NCBI GenBank assembly: GCA_030146295.1
Contig: JASLCD010000206.1
Span: 1-5,265 of the forward strand
From: Chryseobacterium sp.
GTDB taxonomy: Bacteria > Bacteroidota > Bacteroidia > Flavobacteriales > Weeksellaceae
Length of the DNA stretch: 5,265 nt
Direction of reading: 5' to 3'
The notes below the pieces were generated by a model. The model was given only the letters and a program-made list of their open reading frames with translations. It did no database searches and was not told the origin of the DNA. Both the position numbers and the translations under genes were made by a program. Below, in pieces: positions 1-5,265 of this stretch; within the stretch, counting starts at the first letter, position 1; every line of letters starts with the position of its first letter.

Positions 1-740
1 ATAATAAGGTTAACATAGAAGTTGGATAAGTGTCCCCATGAGAATGTGATATTATAATCAATTTTAGGGGTGAATCCTCCTTGTACATTTACGCTGGATG
101 TTCCTGCTGAAGATAGAGGAAATGAAAAGGTTTTATTGAAATTATAACGGTTGAAGGTAATTAATTTCTGATTTTGAATGTTCTTTGCTTCGATAGAAAG
201 TATCTTTTGATTGATTTGCTCAGAGACCATACCTTCTACCGGGATGTAATTAACCATTCTTCCATCAATATTAACGGGAGCTTTACCGGATGGGTCATAC
301 ACTCCGCTCAGTGTTCCGCTATAGATAAATTCTTCAAGTTTTGCACCGGAAGTTTGCACTTTAAATTGGTTATTCAGTTTTGAAACAGAACTTACTTTTG
401 AAAGAATTGTGTTCACCTGATCGCCTTCTATTTTAGTCCCTACAATAACGGTTCCTACCGAAATACTATCCGTTTGCGGGGTCAAACGGCTAAACGTAAT
501 TTCTCCGTCATTATGAGTAGAAATTGCATTTAACGATTCATCATTCAGAATAATAACATTCTTCTGTAAAGTAAGATTTCCCAAAGTCTTCATTTGAACA
601 GACTCTGCGGGTTTTTCAGCAGAAAGATCGGCAGGATCATCCTGAGAACAAGACGTTAAAAGAAACAAACAGAAAATAGATAAAAGAAAAGAAAAGTAAA
701 AATTTCTGTTGATTTTGAAGTGGTTAGATTTCATTTTCAT
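1..740 (-). CDS. Putative surface-exposed lipoprotein, function unknown (3' end cut by the window edge)
   Basis: The frame is open from an ATG at 740 to the left edge, giving 246 complete codons and no stop, so the C-terminus lies outside. A second in-frame ATG at 734 (MKMK versus MK) is equally possible. Residues 5-13 are basic and polar, residues 14-28 are hydrophobic, and L-T-S-C places the lipobox cysteine at residue 31. The next residues, S-Q-D-D, resemble the acidic export signal that sends Bacteroidota lipoproteins to the cell surface. Residues of about 60-145 show a beta-rich pattern (I-T-F, then V-G-T-V-I-V, a K-V-S-S-V strand, then K-L-E-E-F). It resembles an N-terminal module seen in large secreted proteins, where 'GDVIVS', 'LRKVTSV' and 'TLEEA' motifs occur in this order; I make that match from memory and cannot name a family. 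A terminator separates the gene from its upstream neighbour. Reading frame and lipoprotein nature are solid; function is unknown. Confidence 0.88.
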   Translation of the reverse strand, partial: MKMKSNHFKINRNFYFSFLLSIFCLFLLTSCSQDDPADLSAEKPAESVQMKTLGNLTLQKNVIILNDESLNAISTHNDGEITFSRLTPQTDSISVGTVIVGTKIEGDQVNTILSKVSSVSKLNNQFKVQTSGAKLEEFIYSGTLSGVYDPSGKAPVNIDGRMVNYIPVEGMVSEQINQKILSIEAKNIQNQKLITFNRYNFNKTFSFPLSSAGTSSVNVQGGFTPKIDYNITFSWGHLSNFYVNLI

Positions 741-855
741 ATACAGTGATTTTAAGTTTTATCTAAATTAGGTGAATTATTTAATACATACAAAAGAATA
801 ATGTTAAATTAGTGTCGATAACATAATGAATTTCGGTAATGTTTTTTAAATATAG

Positions 856-887
856 AAAAGAAAAACCCGCTACCATGATAGCGGGTT
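856..887 (-). terminator. Rho-independent terminator of the pepT unit
   Basis: A perfect 9-bp stem (864-872 with 879-887, AACCCGCTA against TAGCGGGTT) surrounds a 6-base loop. Read on the minus strand the stem runs into five Ts, a C, then four more Ts. On the plus strand there is no T tract, so it acts in the minus direction. It starts 7 bases past the stop codon of the TonB-like gene and should keep pepT transcription out of the lipoprotein gene. Confidence 0.85.
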
Positions 888-894
888 CAATGTA

Positions 895-1461
895 TTATTT
901 TTTAAAAGTCAATGCTAAAGGAATAGAAACATTTGACGAGACTGGTTTTCCTTTATCTTCTGCCGGTTTCCACTTGCCTTTATCTTTCATACGGTAAAAA
1001 GCCGCTTCAATAAATGCATTTACATCTTCATTATTTCCTTTTACATTAGGATCCAGAGCATTTCCCTTAGAATCAACCACAAAAGTTATTGTTGCTTTGT
1101 AGGTATCCGGAGAAAAGTTTAAAAAATCAAGATCCACAGTTTCATATAATAATTTTTGAAAGCCTGTTTTGCCTTTATCATATTCAGCTTCTTTAGTGAC
1201 TTTTGTTTTAGACGGAGGATCTGCAGTAATCATTTTCTGATCTTCAACAGAAGCTTTATCCAAAGCGTCTTTGTAAGCCGCTATTTTATCTTCTGTCAAA
1301 AGCCATTCTTTCTTCGTTCTTAAATCATTAGGCTTAGGATATTTGTTATACAGAGCCGTTTTCTTTCTTTCATAGCGTGAATCTGCCCGTTGAAATTCAG
1401 AAATCTGGGCACTGCCGAAAATAAAAGTGAAAATGAATGCTGATGCTAAGACCTTTTTCAT
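895..1461 (-). CDS. Exported protein with TonB C-terminal-like domain
   Basis: 188 residues. Residues 1-18 form a classic signal peptide (MKK, hydrophobic core, G-S-A), with likely cleavage before Gln19, a start of mature protein common in Bacteroidota. Residues of about 20-95 are charged, Lys/Glu/Asp-rich and probably helical or extended. Residues of about 100-188 match the TonB C-terminal pattern: Y-K-A-T-I-T-F-V-V-D-x-x-G-N, a helix (about 147-158), then K-W-K-P-A at 163-167, D-K-G-K-P-V at 169-174, and a closing P-L-A-L-T-F strand. True TonB keeps an uncleaved inner-membrane anchor and a Pro-rich spacer; neither is seen here, so it is probably a soluble periplasmic protein, not an energy transducer. 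Its ATG lies six bases beyond the pepT stop, in a double-stop context (TAATAA), implying co-transcription and possibly translational coupling. Automatic annotation may call it 'energy transducer TonB'; the substrate or partner is unknown. Confidence 0.85.
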   Translation of the reverse strand: MKKVLASAFIFTFIFGSAQISEFQRADSRYERKKTALYNKYPKPNDLRTKKEWLLTEDKIAAYKDALDKASVEDQKMITADPPSKTKVTKEAEYDKGKTGFQKLLYETVDLDFLNFSPDTYKATITFVVDSKGNALDPNVKGNNEDVNAFIEAAFYRMKDKGKWKPAEDKGKPVSSNVSIPLALTFKK

Positions 1462-1467
1462 GATTTA

Positions 1468-2715
1468 TTATGCTTTTACAATATTAATAATTACTTCTGT
1501 GGCTTTTTCCATGCTTTCCAAAGCTACATATTCGTAGGGTCCGTGGAAGTTGATTCCTCCGGCGAAAATATTAGGGCATGGAAGGCCCATATAAGAAAGC
1601 TGAGCTCCATCTGTTCCCCCTCTGATCGCTTTGATCTTAGGCTCAATACCAGCCTCAGTCATTGCTTTTGCAGCAAGATCTACAATATGCATTTTACCTT
1701 CAAACTGCTGTTTCATGTTTCTGTACTGCTCTTTAATTTCTACTTCAGCAGTTCCTTCCCCATGCTTTTGATTGAATTCAGCGATTTTTCCTTCCATGAA
1801 TTTCTTTCTGGCTTCAAATTTATCAGCATCATGATCACGGATGATATATTGAAGTTTAGCTTCAGAAATATCTGCGGTAATATCCATTAAATGATAGAAT
1901 CCGTCAAACCCTTTTGTGGTTGCAGGAGTTTCATTCGCAGGAAGCATCTGAGCAAATTCAGCTGCTAAAAGAGCTGCATTGATCATTTTTCCGTAAGCGT
2001 AACCAGGGTGTACACTCAATCCGTGGATTTTTACCACCGCTCCGGCAGCATTAAAGTTTTCATACTCCAATTCTCCAACTTCTCCACCATCCATTGTATA
2101 AGCCCATTCTGCGCCAAATTTAGCAACATCAAATTTATGAGCCCCTCTTCCGATCTCTTCATCCGGAGTAAACCCTATAGCAATTCTTCCGTGTTTGATC
2201 TCAGGGTGAGCGATAAGATATTCCGCTGCGGTTACAATCTCTGCACAACCCGCTTTATCATCGGCACCAAGAAGAGTATTTCCGTCAGTAGTAATTAATG
2301 TCTGGCCGATATATTTTTTTAAACTTTCAAATCTTGAAGGCGATAATGTGAATCCCGTAGTCTGGTTCAAAAGAAGATCATTTCCATCATAATTTTCCCA
2401 AACCTGAGGTTTTACATTTTCTCCGCTGAAGTCCGGTGAAGTATCATAATGCGAAATGAACCCGATTGTAGGTCTGTCATCATTTTCAAGGTTAGAAGGT
2501 ACGTAGCCCATGATATAACCATGCTCATCAATTGAAACATTTTCCAGGCCAATGGTTTTCAGCTCTTCAGTAATGTAATTGGCAATATCCCACTGGCGGG
2601 GAGTAGAAGGTGTTGTTTCACTTTCTGCATCGCTGGTTGAATATATTTTTACATAGCTAAGAAAACGGTTCAGTAATTTTTCTTTCCACAATGGGTTGAA
2701 TTCTATTGTACTCAT
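1468..2715 (-). CDS. pepT: Peptidase T (tripeptide aminopeptidase, M20B family)
   Basis: 415 residues, close to the roughly 408 of Escherichia coli PepT. It is a cytoplasmic two-zinc exopeptidase that removes the N-terminal residue from tripeptides. All metal and catalytic motifs of the family are present: S-H-Y-D-T (His89, Asp91), L-G-A-D-D-K-A-G (bridging Asp152), T-P-D-E-E-I-G-R-G (catalytic Glu186 and ligand Glu187), M-D-G-G (Asp209) and N-F-H-G-P-Y-E (His391). The R-G-G-T-D-G motif (365-370) is characteristic of the M20 family. The dimerisation (lid) domain lies at about residues 220-330. No signal peptide is present. The start at 2715 is supported by the normal N-terminus and by a TAnnTTTG promoter element 20 bases upstream. 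The TonB-like gene follows after six bases. Intracellular use of imported tripeptides fits a proteolytic flavobacterium; that role is inference, the enzyme family is not in doubt. Confidence 0.97.
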   Translation of the reverse strand: MSTIEFNPLWKEKLLNRFLSYVKIYSTSDAESETTPSTPRQWDIANYITEELKTIGLENVSIDEHGYIMGYVPSNLENDDRPTIGFISHYDTSPDFSGENVKPQVWENYDGNDLLLNQTTGFTLSPSRFESLKKYIGQTLITTDGNTLLGADDKAGCAEIVTAAEYLIAHPEIKHGRIAIGFTPDEEIGRGAHKFDVAKFGAEWAYTMDGGEVGELEYENFNAAGAVVKIHGLSVHPGYAYGKMINAALLAAEFAQMLPANETPATTKGFDGFYHLMDITADISEAKLQYIIRDHDADKFEARKKFMEGKIAEFNQKHGEGTAEVEIKEQYRNMKQQFEGKMHIVDLAAKAMTEAGIEPKIKAIRGGTDGAQLSYMGLPCPNIFAGGINFHGPYEYVALESMEKATEVIINIVKA

Positions 2716-2734
2716 CAGATATCATAAATTTTAA

Positions 2735-2742
2735 CAAAGTTA
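2735..2742 (-). promoter_or_regulatory. Probable -7 promoter element of pepT
   Basis: On the minus strand these bases read TAACTTTG, an exact match to the Bacteroidota -7 consensus TAnnTTTG. It lies 20 bases upstream of the pepT ATG, so the leader would be short. I find no TTG in the expected -33 window, so the match rests on the -7 element alone. Confidence 0.5.
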
Positions 2743-2815
2743 GCAAATTTGATGCTCAGAATATGTTATTTGCGACTTAATATCAATTATTGAAATTATA
2801 AATCAGATATAAATC

Positions 2816-2843
2816 TTTGAAAATCAAAATAGTGTTAGCTTTG
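2816..2843 (+). promoter_or_regulatory. Probable promoter of the HMG-CoA lyase gene
   Basis: TAGCTTTG at 2836-2843 matches the Bacteroidota -7 consensus TAnnTTTG exactly. TTTG at 2816-2819 could serve as the -33 element, with a 16-base spacer, slightly shorter than the usual spacing of about 17-23. Transcription would start near 2850, giving an untranslated leader of about 50 bases with no clear hairpin. The element faces away from the pepT -7 element, with 93 bases between the two. Confidence 0.55.
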
Positions 2844-2902
2844 TGTGTACAGTATACTAAGTAGTTTAGTTTTATTATATTTGAGAAAATCAAAAAGTAA
2901 CA

Positions 2903-3751
2903 ATGTTTCTTACCGAATGTCCTAGAGATGCCATGCAGGGATGGGGAGAATTTATCCCTACCGATAAAAAAATAGATTATATCAACTCCTTGATGGATGT
3001 TGGCTTTGATGTATTGGATTGTCTGAGTTTTGTTTCTCCGAAAGCAATTCCACAGATGGCTGATTCTGATGAGGTCGCCGAAAATATCGACAAATCACGT
3101 TCCAAGACAAAAGTTTCCGCGATTATCGGCAATTACAGAGGTGCTGAGAAAGCATTGAAACACCAGTCAGTGGATATTCTTGGCTTTCCGTTTTCTATTT
3201 CTGAGACTTTTCAGCACAGGAACACCAATAAAAGTCAGGAAGAAGCTTTTGATGAGATTATTAAAATGTTTGAACTGTCAAAAAGTGAAGGTAAGCAGCT
3301 GAATATCTATTTTTCCATGGCTTTTGGCAACCCATATGGTGAAATGTGGAAGTGGGAAGATGTTGACCACTGGGCACAACGATTTTCAGATATCGGAGTG
3401 AAAGATATCTTATTGTCAGATACAACTGGAGTAGCAACTCCGGAAACGATTGCCCTTCTGTTTGAGAAAATACCTTCAAAATATCCCGATATCAACTTCG
3501 GGGGGCATTTTCATAACCGTTATGAAGATTCTTATTCGAAATTAAAGGCGGCTTATGATAAAGGCTGCAGAAGATTTGACAGTGCCATCAAAGGAATCGG
3601 CGGATGCCCTATGGCTAAGGATGATCTGGTAGGAAATATGCCTACTGAGCAGGTCATCAACTTTATGAGCGTTGAAAAAGCAGAGCATAAACTGAATCTG
3701 CTGAACTTTGAAAGTTCTTACAATAAAGCAAAGGATATCTTTCATTTTTAA
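2903..3751 (+). CDS. Hydroxymethylglutaryl-CoA lyase (HMGL-like TIM barrel)
   Basis: 282 residues. The expected reaction splits 3-hydroxy-3-methylglutaryl-CoA into acetyl-CoA and acetoacetate, the last step of leucine catabolism, in the cytoplasm. Motifs in order: C-P-R-D-A-M-Q (Arg8, Asp9, Gln12; catalytic Arg-Asp pair of the family), S-F-V-S-P-K-x-x-P-Q-M-A-D (42-54), S-E-T-F (100-103), L-S-D-T-T-G (171-176), metal-binding H-F-H-N (His202, His204), and G-I-G-G-C-P-M-A (231-238) with catalytic-loop Cys235, followed by G-N at 244-245 (metal ligand Asn245) and P-T-E. Two details differ from the human enzyme as I recall it: the segment before Arg8 is one residue shorter between Glu and Arg, and the loop from Cys235 to the Asn is one residue longer. 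The start at 2903 is bounded by an in-frame TGA at 2882, so no longer N-terminus is possible except by a non-ATG codon. No leucine-pathway genes are visible beside it. Other acyl-CoA lyases of the superfamily are less likely. Confidence 0.9.
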   Translation: MFLTECPRDAMQGWGEFIPTDKKIDYINSLMDVGFDVLDCLSFVSPKAIPQMADSDEVAENIDKSRSKTKVSAIIGNYRGAEKALKHQSVDILGFPFSISETFQHRNTNKSQEEAFDEIIKMFELSKSEGKQLNIYFSMAFGNPYGEMWKWEDVDHWAQRFSDIGVKDILLSDTTGVATPETIALLFEKIPSKYPDINFGGHFHNRYEDSYSKLKAAYDKGCRRFDSAIKGIGGCPMAKDDLVGNMPTEQVINFMSVEKAEHKLNLLNFESSYNKAKDIFHF

Positions 3752-3775
3752 ATAGGAGTGAAGAATAAAATAATC

Positions 3776-3833
3776 AATAGGAGCGGGCTTTAGCCCGCTT
3801 TACTATATTGAAATAGAGTTGGCTTTAGCCAAA
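3776..3833. repeat. REP-like doublet of two palindromes with shared core GGCTTTAGCC
   Basis: The first palindrome, AGCGGGC-TTTA-GCCCGCT (3782-3799), has a perfect 7-bp stem. The second, TTGGC-TTTA-GCCAA (3819-3832), has a 5-bp stem. Both contain the identical core GGCTTTAGCC (3786-3795 and 3821-3830), 35 bases apart, and each core is preceded 9-10 bases earlier by AATAG. This paired arrangement resembles repetitive extragenic palindromes rather than a terminator: the first stem is followed only by CTTTACT and the second by AAAACAT. The first hairpin may still weakly end transcription of the preceding lyase gene. Copy number elsewhere in the genome cannot be seen here. Confidence 0.6.
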
Positions 3834-3864
3834 ACATATTTAAATTAACCCAAAATCAACAAAA

Positions 3865-4701
3865 ATGTCTCCAATTATCTCAGCATCCGAACTTAAAAGT
3901 CTTCCGGCAGAAAATCTTGTTATTCTTGATGCAAGAACAGGAAAGGACGTAAAACAAAATTACCTTGAAAAGCATATTAAAGGAGCCAGATTCATTGATC
4001 TGGATAAAGATTTGGCTGAAATAGGAGAGAATGCAGCTTTCGGTGGCAGACATCCGCTTCCTTCCGTAGAAAAGTTTGCTGAAACACTTTCAGGCCTTGG
4101 GATCTCAGAAGGAACCCATATTATTGTATATGATGATAAAAATGCGTCCAATGCAGCAGCGAGAGCTTGGTGGATGCTGAGATCTTTCGGGTTTGAAAAG
4201 GTACAGGTTCTGAATGGGGGAATGCAGGCAGCGGAAAAGGCAGAATTAGGATTTTCTTCCGGGGAAGAGAAATTTGATAAAGCAGCGTTAATTAGAAAAA
4301 ATCACTGGAGTCTTCCGGTTTCTAGCCTGGAAGTGGTTGAAAATGAATTAACAAACGGTTCTTCTACAGTTGTTGATGTAAGAGATGCTTATCGCTATAA
4401 AGGAGAATCTGAGCCTATTGATCTTGTAGCGGGACATATTCCGGGAGCAATCAATATTCCTTTTTCTGAAAATCTTGATGAAAACGGAAACTTTCTTAGC
4501 CCGGAAACCTTAAAAGAAAAATACAATCAGTTATTACAAAATAAACCTGAGCATCTGATCATTCACTGTGGATCGGGAGTTACTGCCTGTCATACTATTT
4601 TAGCGCTGGACTATGCCGGATTTCCGATGCCGGATCTCTATGTAGGCTCATGGAGTGAGTGGAGCAGGAGAGAAGGGAAAGAGATAGCAAAAGAAATTTA
4701 A
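3865..4701 (+). CDS. Two-domain sulfurtransferase, 3-mercaptopyruvate type
   Basis: 278 residues, the usual length for tandem-rhodanese sulfurtransferases. The N-terminal rhodanese domain (about 4-130) has L-D-A-R at 21-24, a G-A-R-F-I-D-L-D segment, G-G-R-H-P-L-P and N-G-G-M; Asp90-Asp91 occupy the active-site position, so this half is inactive. The C-terminal domain (about 150-275) has V-D-V-R-D (170-174), G-H-I-P-G-A-I-N-I-P (190-199) and the catalytic loop C-G-S-G-V-T with Cys235, ending in the conserved G-S-W-S-E-W (261-266). C-G-S-G-V-T is typical of 3-mercaptopyruvate sulfurtransferase (SseA/MST), while thiosulfate rhodaneses usually carry C-R-K-G-V-T; the enzyme would move sulfur from 3-mercaptopyruvate to a thiol acceptor or cyanide. 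No signal peptide, so cytoplasmic. The ATG follows an A-rich leader without a Shine-Dalgarno sequence. The 113-bp gap before it holds palindromes but no recognisable promoter, so read-through from the lyase gene is possible. Confidence 0.93.
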   Translation: MSPIISASELKSLPAENLVILDARTGKDVKQNYLEKHIKGARFIDLDKDLAEIGENAAFGGRHPLPSVEKFAETLSGLGISEGTHIIVYDDKNASNAAARAWWMLRSFGFEKVQVLNGGMQAAEKAELGFSSGEEKFDKAALIRKNHWSLPVSSLEVVENELTNGSSTVVDVRDAYRYKGESEPIDLVAGHIPGAINIPFSENLDENGNFLSPETLKEKYNQLLQNKPEHLIIHCGSGVTACHTILALDYAGFPMPDLYVGSWSEWSRREGKEIAKEI

Positions 4702-4708
4702 ATAATAT

Positions 4709-4750
4709 AAAAAAAGAAAAGGATGTCCATCAGACATCCTTTTCCTTTAT
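4709..4750. terminator. Bidirectional Rho-independent terminator between convergent genes
   Basis: A 12-bp stem (4716-4727 with 4733-4744, GAAAAGGATGTC against GACATCCTTTTC) encloses a 5-base loop CATCA. On the minus strand it is followed by seven Ts, a textbook terminator 24 bases past the stop of the 47-residue gene. On the plus strand the TTTT belongs to the stem and is followed by CCTTTAT, weaker but adequate, 14 bases past the sulfurtransferase stop. One hairpin thus serves both converging units. Confidence 0.9.
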
Positions 4751-4768
4751 GGTACAGTATTGTTGTAC

Positions 4769-4912
4769 TTACTTTTTAATTAAGTGAAACAGAGAAATAA
4801 TGATAAACCCAACTCCTGTAATAAAAGGAGGCTGTGCTTTCATCTGGGTTCCTAAATAAAGCATATAGATTCCAAGGAAAGCAAGGGCTATTGCTGCAAT
4901 TTTTTTTATCAT
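4769..4912 (-). CDS. Small two-segment membrane protein, 47 residues, function unknown
   Basis: The minus strand from ATG at 4912 to TAA at 4769 encodes 47 residues. Residues 2-4 are I-K-K, followed by a hydrophobic stretch of about 5-21 (I-A-A-I-A-L-A-F-L-G...), a short polar linker of about 22-29 (T-Q-M-K-A-Q-P-P) and a second hydrophobic stretch of about 30-44 (F-I-T-G-V-G-F-I-I-I-S-L-F), closing with I-K-K. This predicts a helical hairpin in the inner membrane with Lys at both ends. It begins 15 bases after the stop of the SufT-like gene, on the same strand, and ends just before a strong terminator, so it is probably the last gene of that transcript. Gene-like position, membrane-protein composition and clean boundaries argue for real coding. 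I do not recognise a family. An assembly role with Fe-S proteins would be guesswork. Confidence 0.72.
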   Translation of the reverse strand: MIKKIAAIALAFLGIYMLYLGTQMKAQPPFITGVGFIIISLFHLIKK

Positions 4913-4927
4913 TATATCCAGAATGTT

Positions 4928-5254
4928 TTAAAGCATTCCCAGTTCAAACTTCGCCTCTTCACTCATCATATCCTTGTTCCAGCTCGGTTCAAAAGTAAGC
5001 TCTAAATCTACACTATTCACGTGCTCTACTTCAGCCACTTTGTCCTTTACTTCCTGAGGAAGAGTTTCTGCAACAGGACAGTTGGGAGTAGTAAGTGTCA
5101 TTATAATTTTTACATCAGCGTCATCGGAGATCTGAACATCATAAATCAGTCCTAATTCGTAAATATCTACCGGAATTTCGGGGTCATATACGGTTTTTAG
5201 TACACCAATGATTTCCTCACCAATGTCAGCAATTTGATCGTCTGTAAATTTCAT
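4928..5254 (-). CDS. MIP18/DUF59 family iron-sulfur assembly factor (SufT-like)
   Basis: 108 residues, a complete single-domain protein of the MIP18 (formerly DUF59) family, whose members help mature or deliver iron-sulfur clusters (SufT, PaaD and eukaryotic CIA2 are relatives). Diagnostic motifs are Y-D-P-E-I-P-V-D-I-Y-E-L-G-L-I-Y (23-38) with Asp24 and Glu26, M-T-L-T-T-P-N-C-P (52-60) with conserved Cys59, and a C-terminal F-E-P-S-W-N-K-D-M-M-S-E-E-A-K (89-102) characteristic of the bacterial SufT branch. No signal peptide or membrane segment, so cytoplasmic. The start at 5254 is the only ATG before the edge; 11 bases upstream remain, reading TAGATTAAAAA on the minus strand, where the TAG could be the stop of a preceding gene. 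In Flavobacteriia this gene usually sits near sufE and other suf genes, so an operon to the right is expected but not seen. The 47-residue membrane protein follows after 15 bases. Confidence 0.93.
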   Translation of the reverse strand: MKFTDDQIADIGEEIIGVLKTVYDPEIPVDIYELGLIYDVQISDDADVKIIMTLTTPNCPVAETLPQEVKDKVAEVEHVNSVDLELTFEPSWNKDMMSEEAKFELGML

Positions 5255-5265
5255 TTTTTAATCTA

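Noticed and set aside
174..383. Plus-strand open frame of 69 codons opposite the lipoprotein gene
   Set aside because: It lies wholly inside the antisense strand of a frame with a lipoprotein signal and continuous coding character; its own product has no recognisable domain or leader.
793..802. Possible -7 element for the lipoprotein gene (minus strand TTCTTTTG within this stretch)
   Set aside because: It misses the A of TAnnTTTG, and no TTG lies at the -33 distance; too weak to list as a promoter.
1543..2298. Two plus-strand open frames (115 and 96 codons) opposite pepT
   Set aside because: Both overlap pepT, whose full catalytic motif set is intact; their products are Ser/Phe/Cys-rich, as expected for the reverse complement of a coding sequence.
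3261..3745. Three minus-strand open frames opposite the HMG-CoA lyase gene
   Set aside because: They overlap one another and conserved motifs of the lyase, and show no promoter, leader or domain of their own.
3782..3800. First GGCTTTAGCC palindrome as a dedicated terminator of the lyase gene
   Set aside because: Only a three-T run follows the stem, and the hairpin has a sister copy 35 bases on with the same core, which fits a repeat element better; some termination activity is not excluded.
3960..4151. Minus-strand open frame of 63 codons opposite the sulfurtransferase
   Set aside because: It is contained in the N-terminal rhodanese domain coding sequence and has no independent support.
1..5265. 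Search for CRISPR arrays, tRNA/rRNA, insertion sequences, integrase sites, phage or defence genes
   Set aside because: I found no spaced direct repeats, cloverleaf sequences, transposase or nuclease motifs; gene content is housekeeping metabolism with uniform base use, so there is no evidence of an undescribed multi-gene system here.

Overview
The window looks like ordinary chromosomal sequence from a member of the Flavobacteriia, most likely Chryseobacterium or a close relative. Grounds: AT-rich DNA; TAA stop codons for all six genes whose ends are visible; A-rich leaders without clear Shine-Dalgarno sequences; two exact matches to the Bacteroidota -7 promoter element TAnnTTTG; a lipoprotein with an acidic export-type sequence after its lipobox cysteine; and protein families typical of this group. 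The genus is inferred from overall resemblance, not from a marker gene.

Left part (1-2715, all minus strand). The left edge cuts a lipoprotein gene of unknown function (1-740, C-terminal end missing). A minus-strand terminator (about 856-887) separates it from a two-gene unit read right to left: pepT, encoding peptidase T (2715-1468), then six bases later a small exported protein with a TonB C-terminal-like domain (1461-895).

Middle (2716-4701). A 187-bp divergent intergenic region carries one TAnnTTTG element facing pepT and one facing the plus-strand gene for a hydroxymethylglutaryl-CoA lyase (2903-3751), the last step of leucine breakdown. A 113-bp spacer follows with two small palindromes that share the core GGCTTTAGCC, 35 bases apart, resembling a REP-type doublet. 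Next on the plus strand is a two-domain 3-mercaptopyruvate-type sulfurtransferase (3865-4701).

Right part (4702-5265). A strong bidirectional terminator (4709-4750) lies between the sulfurtransferase and two minus-strand genes: a 47-residue protein with two predicted membrane segments (4912-4769), easy to miss because of its size, and upstream of it a MIP18/SufT-type iron-sulfur assembly factor (5254-4928). The latter probably belongs to a suf cluster continuing beyond the right edge.

The genes do not form one pathway: there is peptide turnover, leucine/acyl-CoA catabolism, sulfur transfer and Fe-S maturation. I see no CRISPR array, tRNA, rRNA, insertion sequence, phage gene or defence system. 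No stretch over 300 bases lacks a gene. The points most worth a second look are modest: the paired palindromes, the 47-residue membrane protein beside the Fe-S gene, the export-tagged lipoprotein, and the TonB-like protein coupled to pepT.
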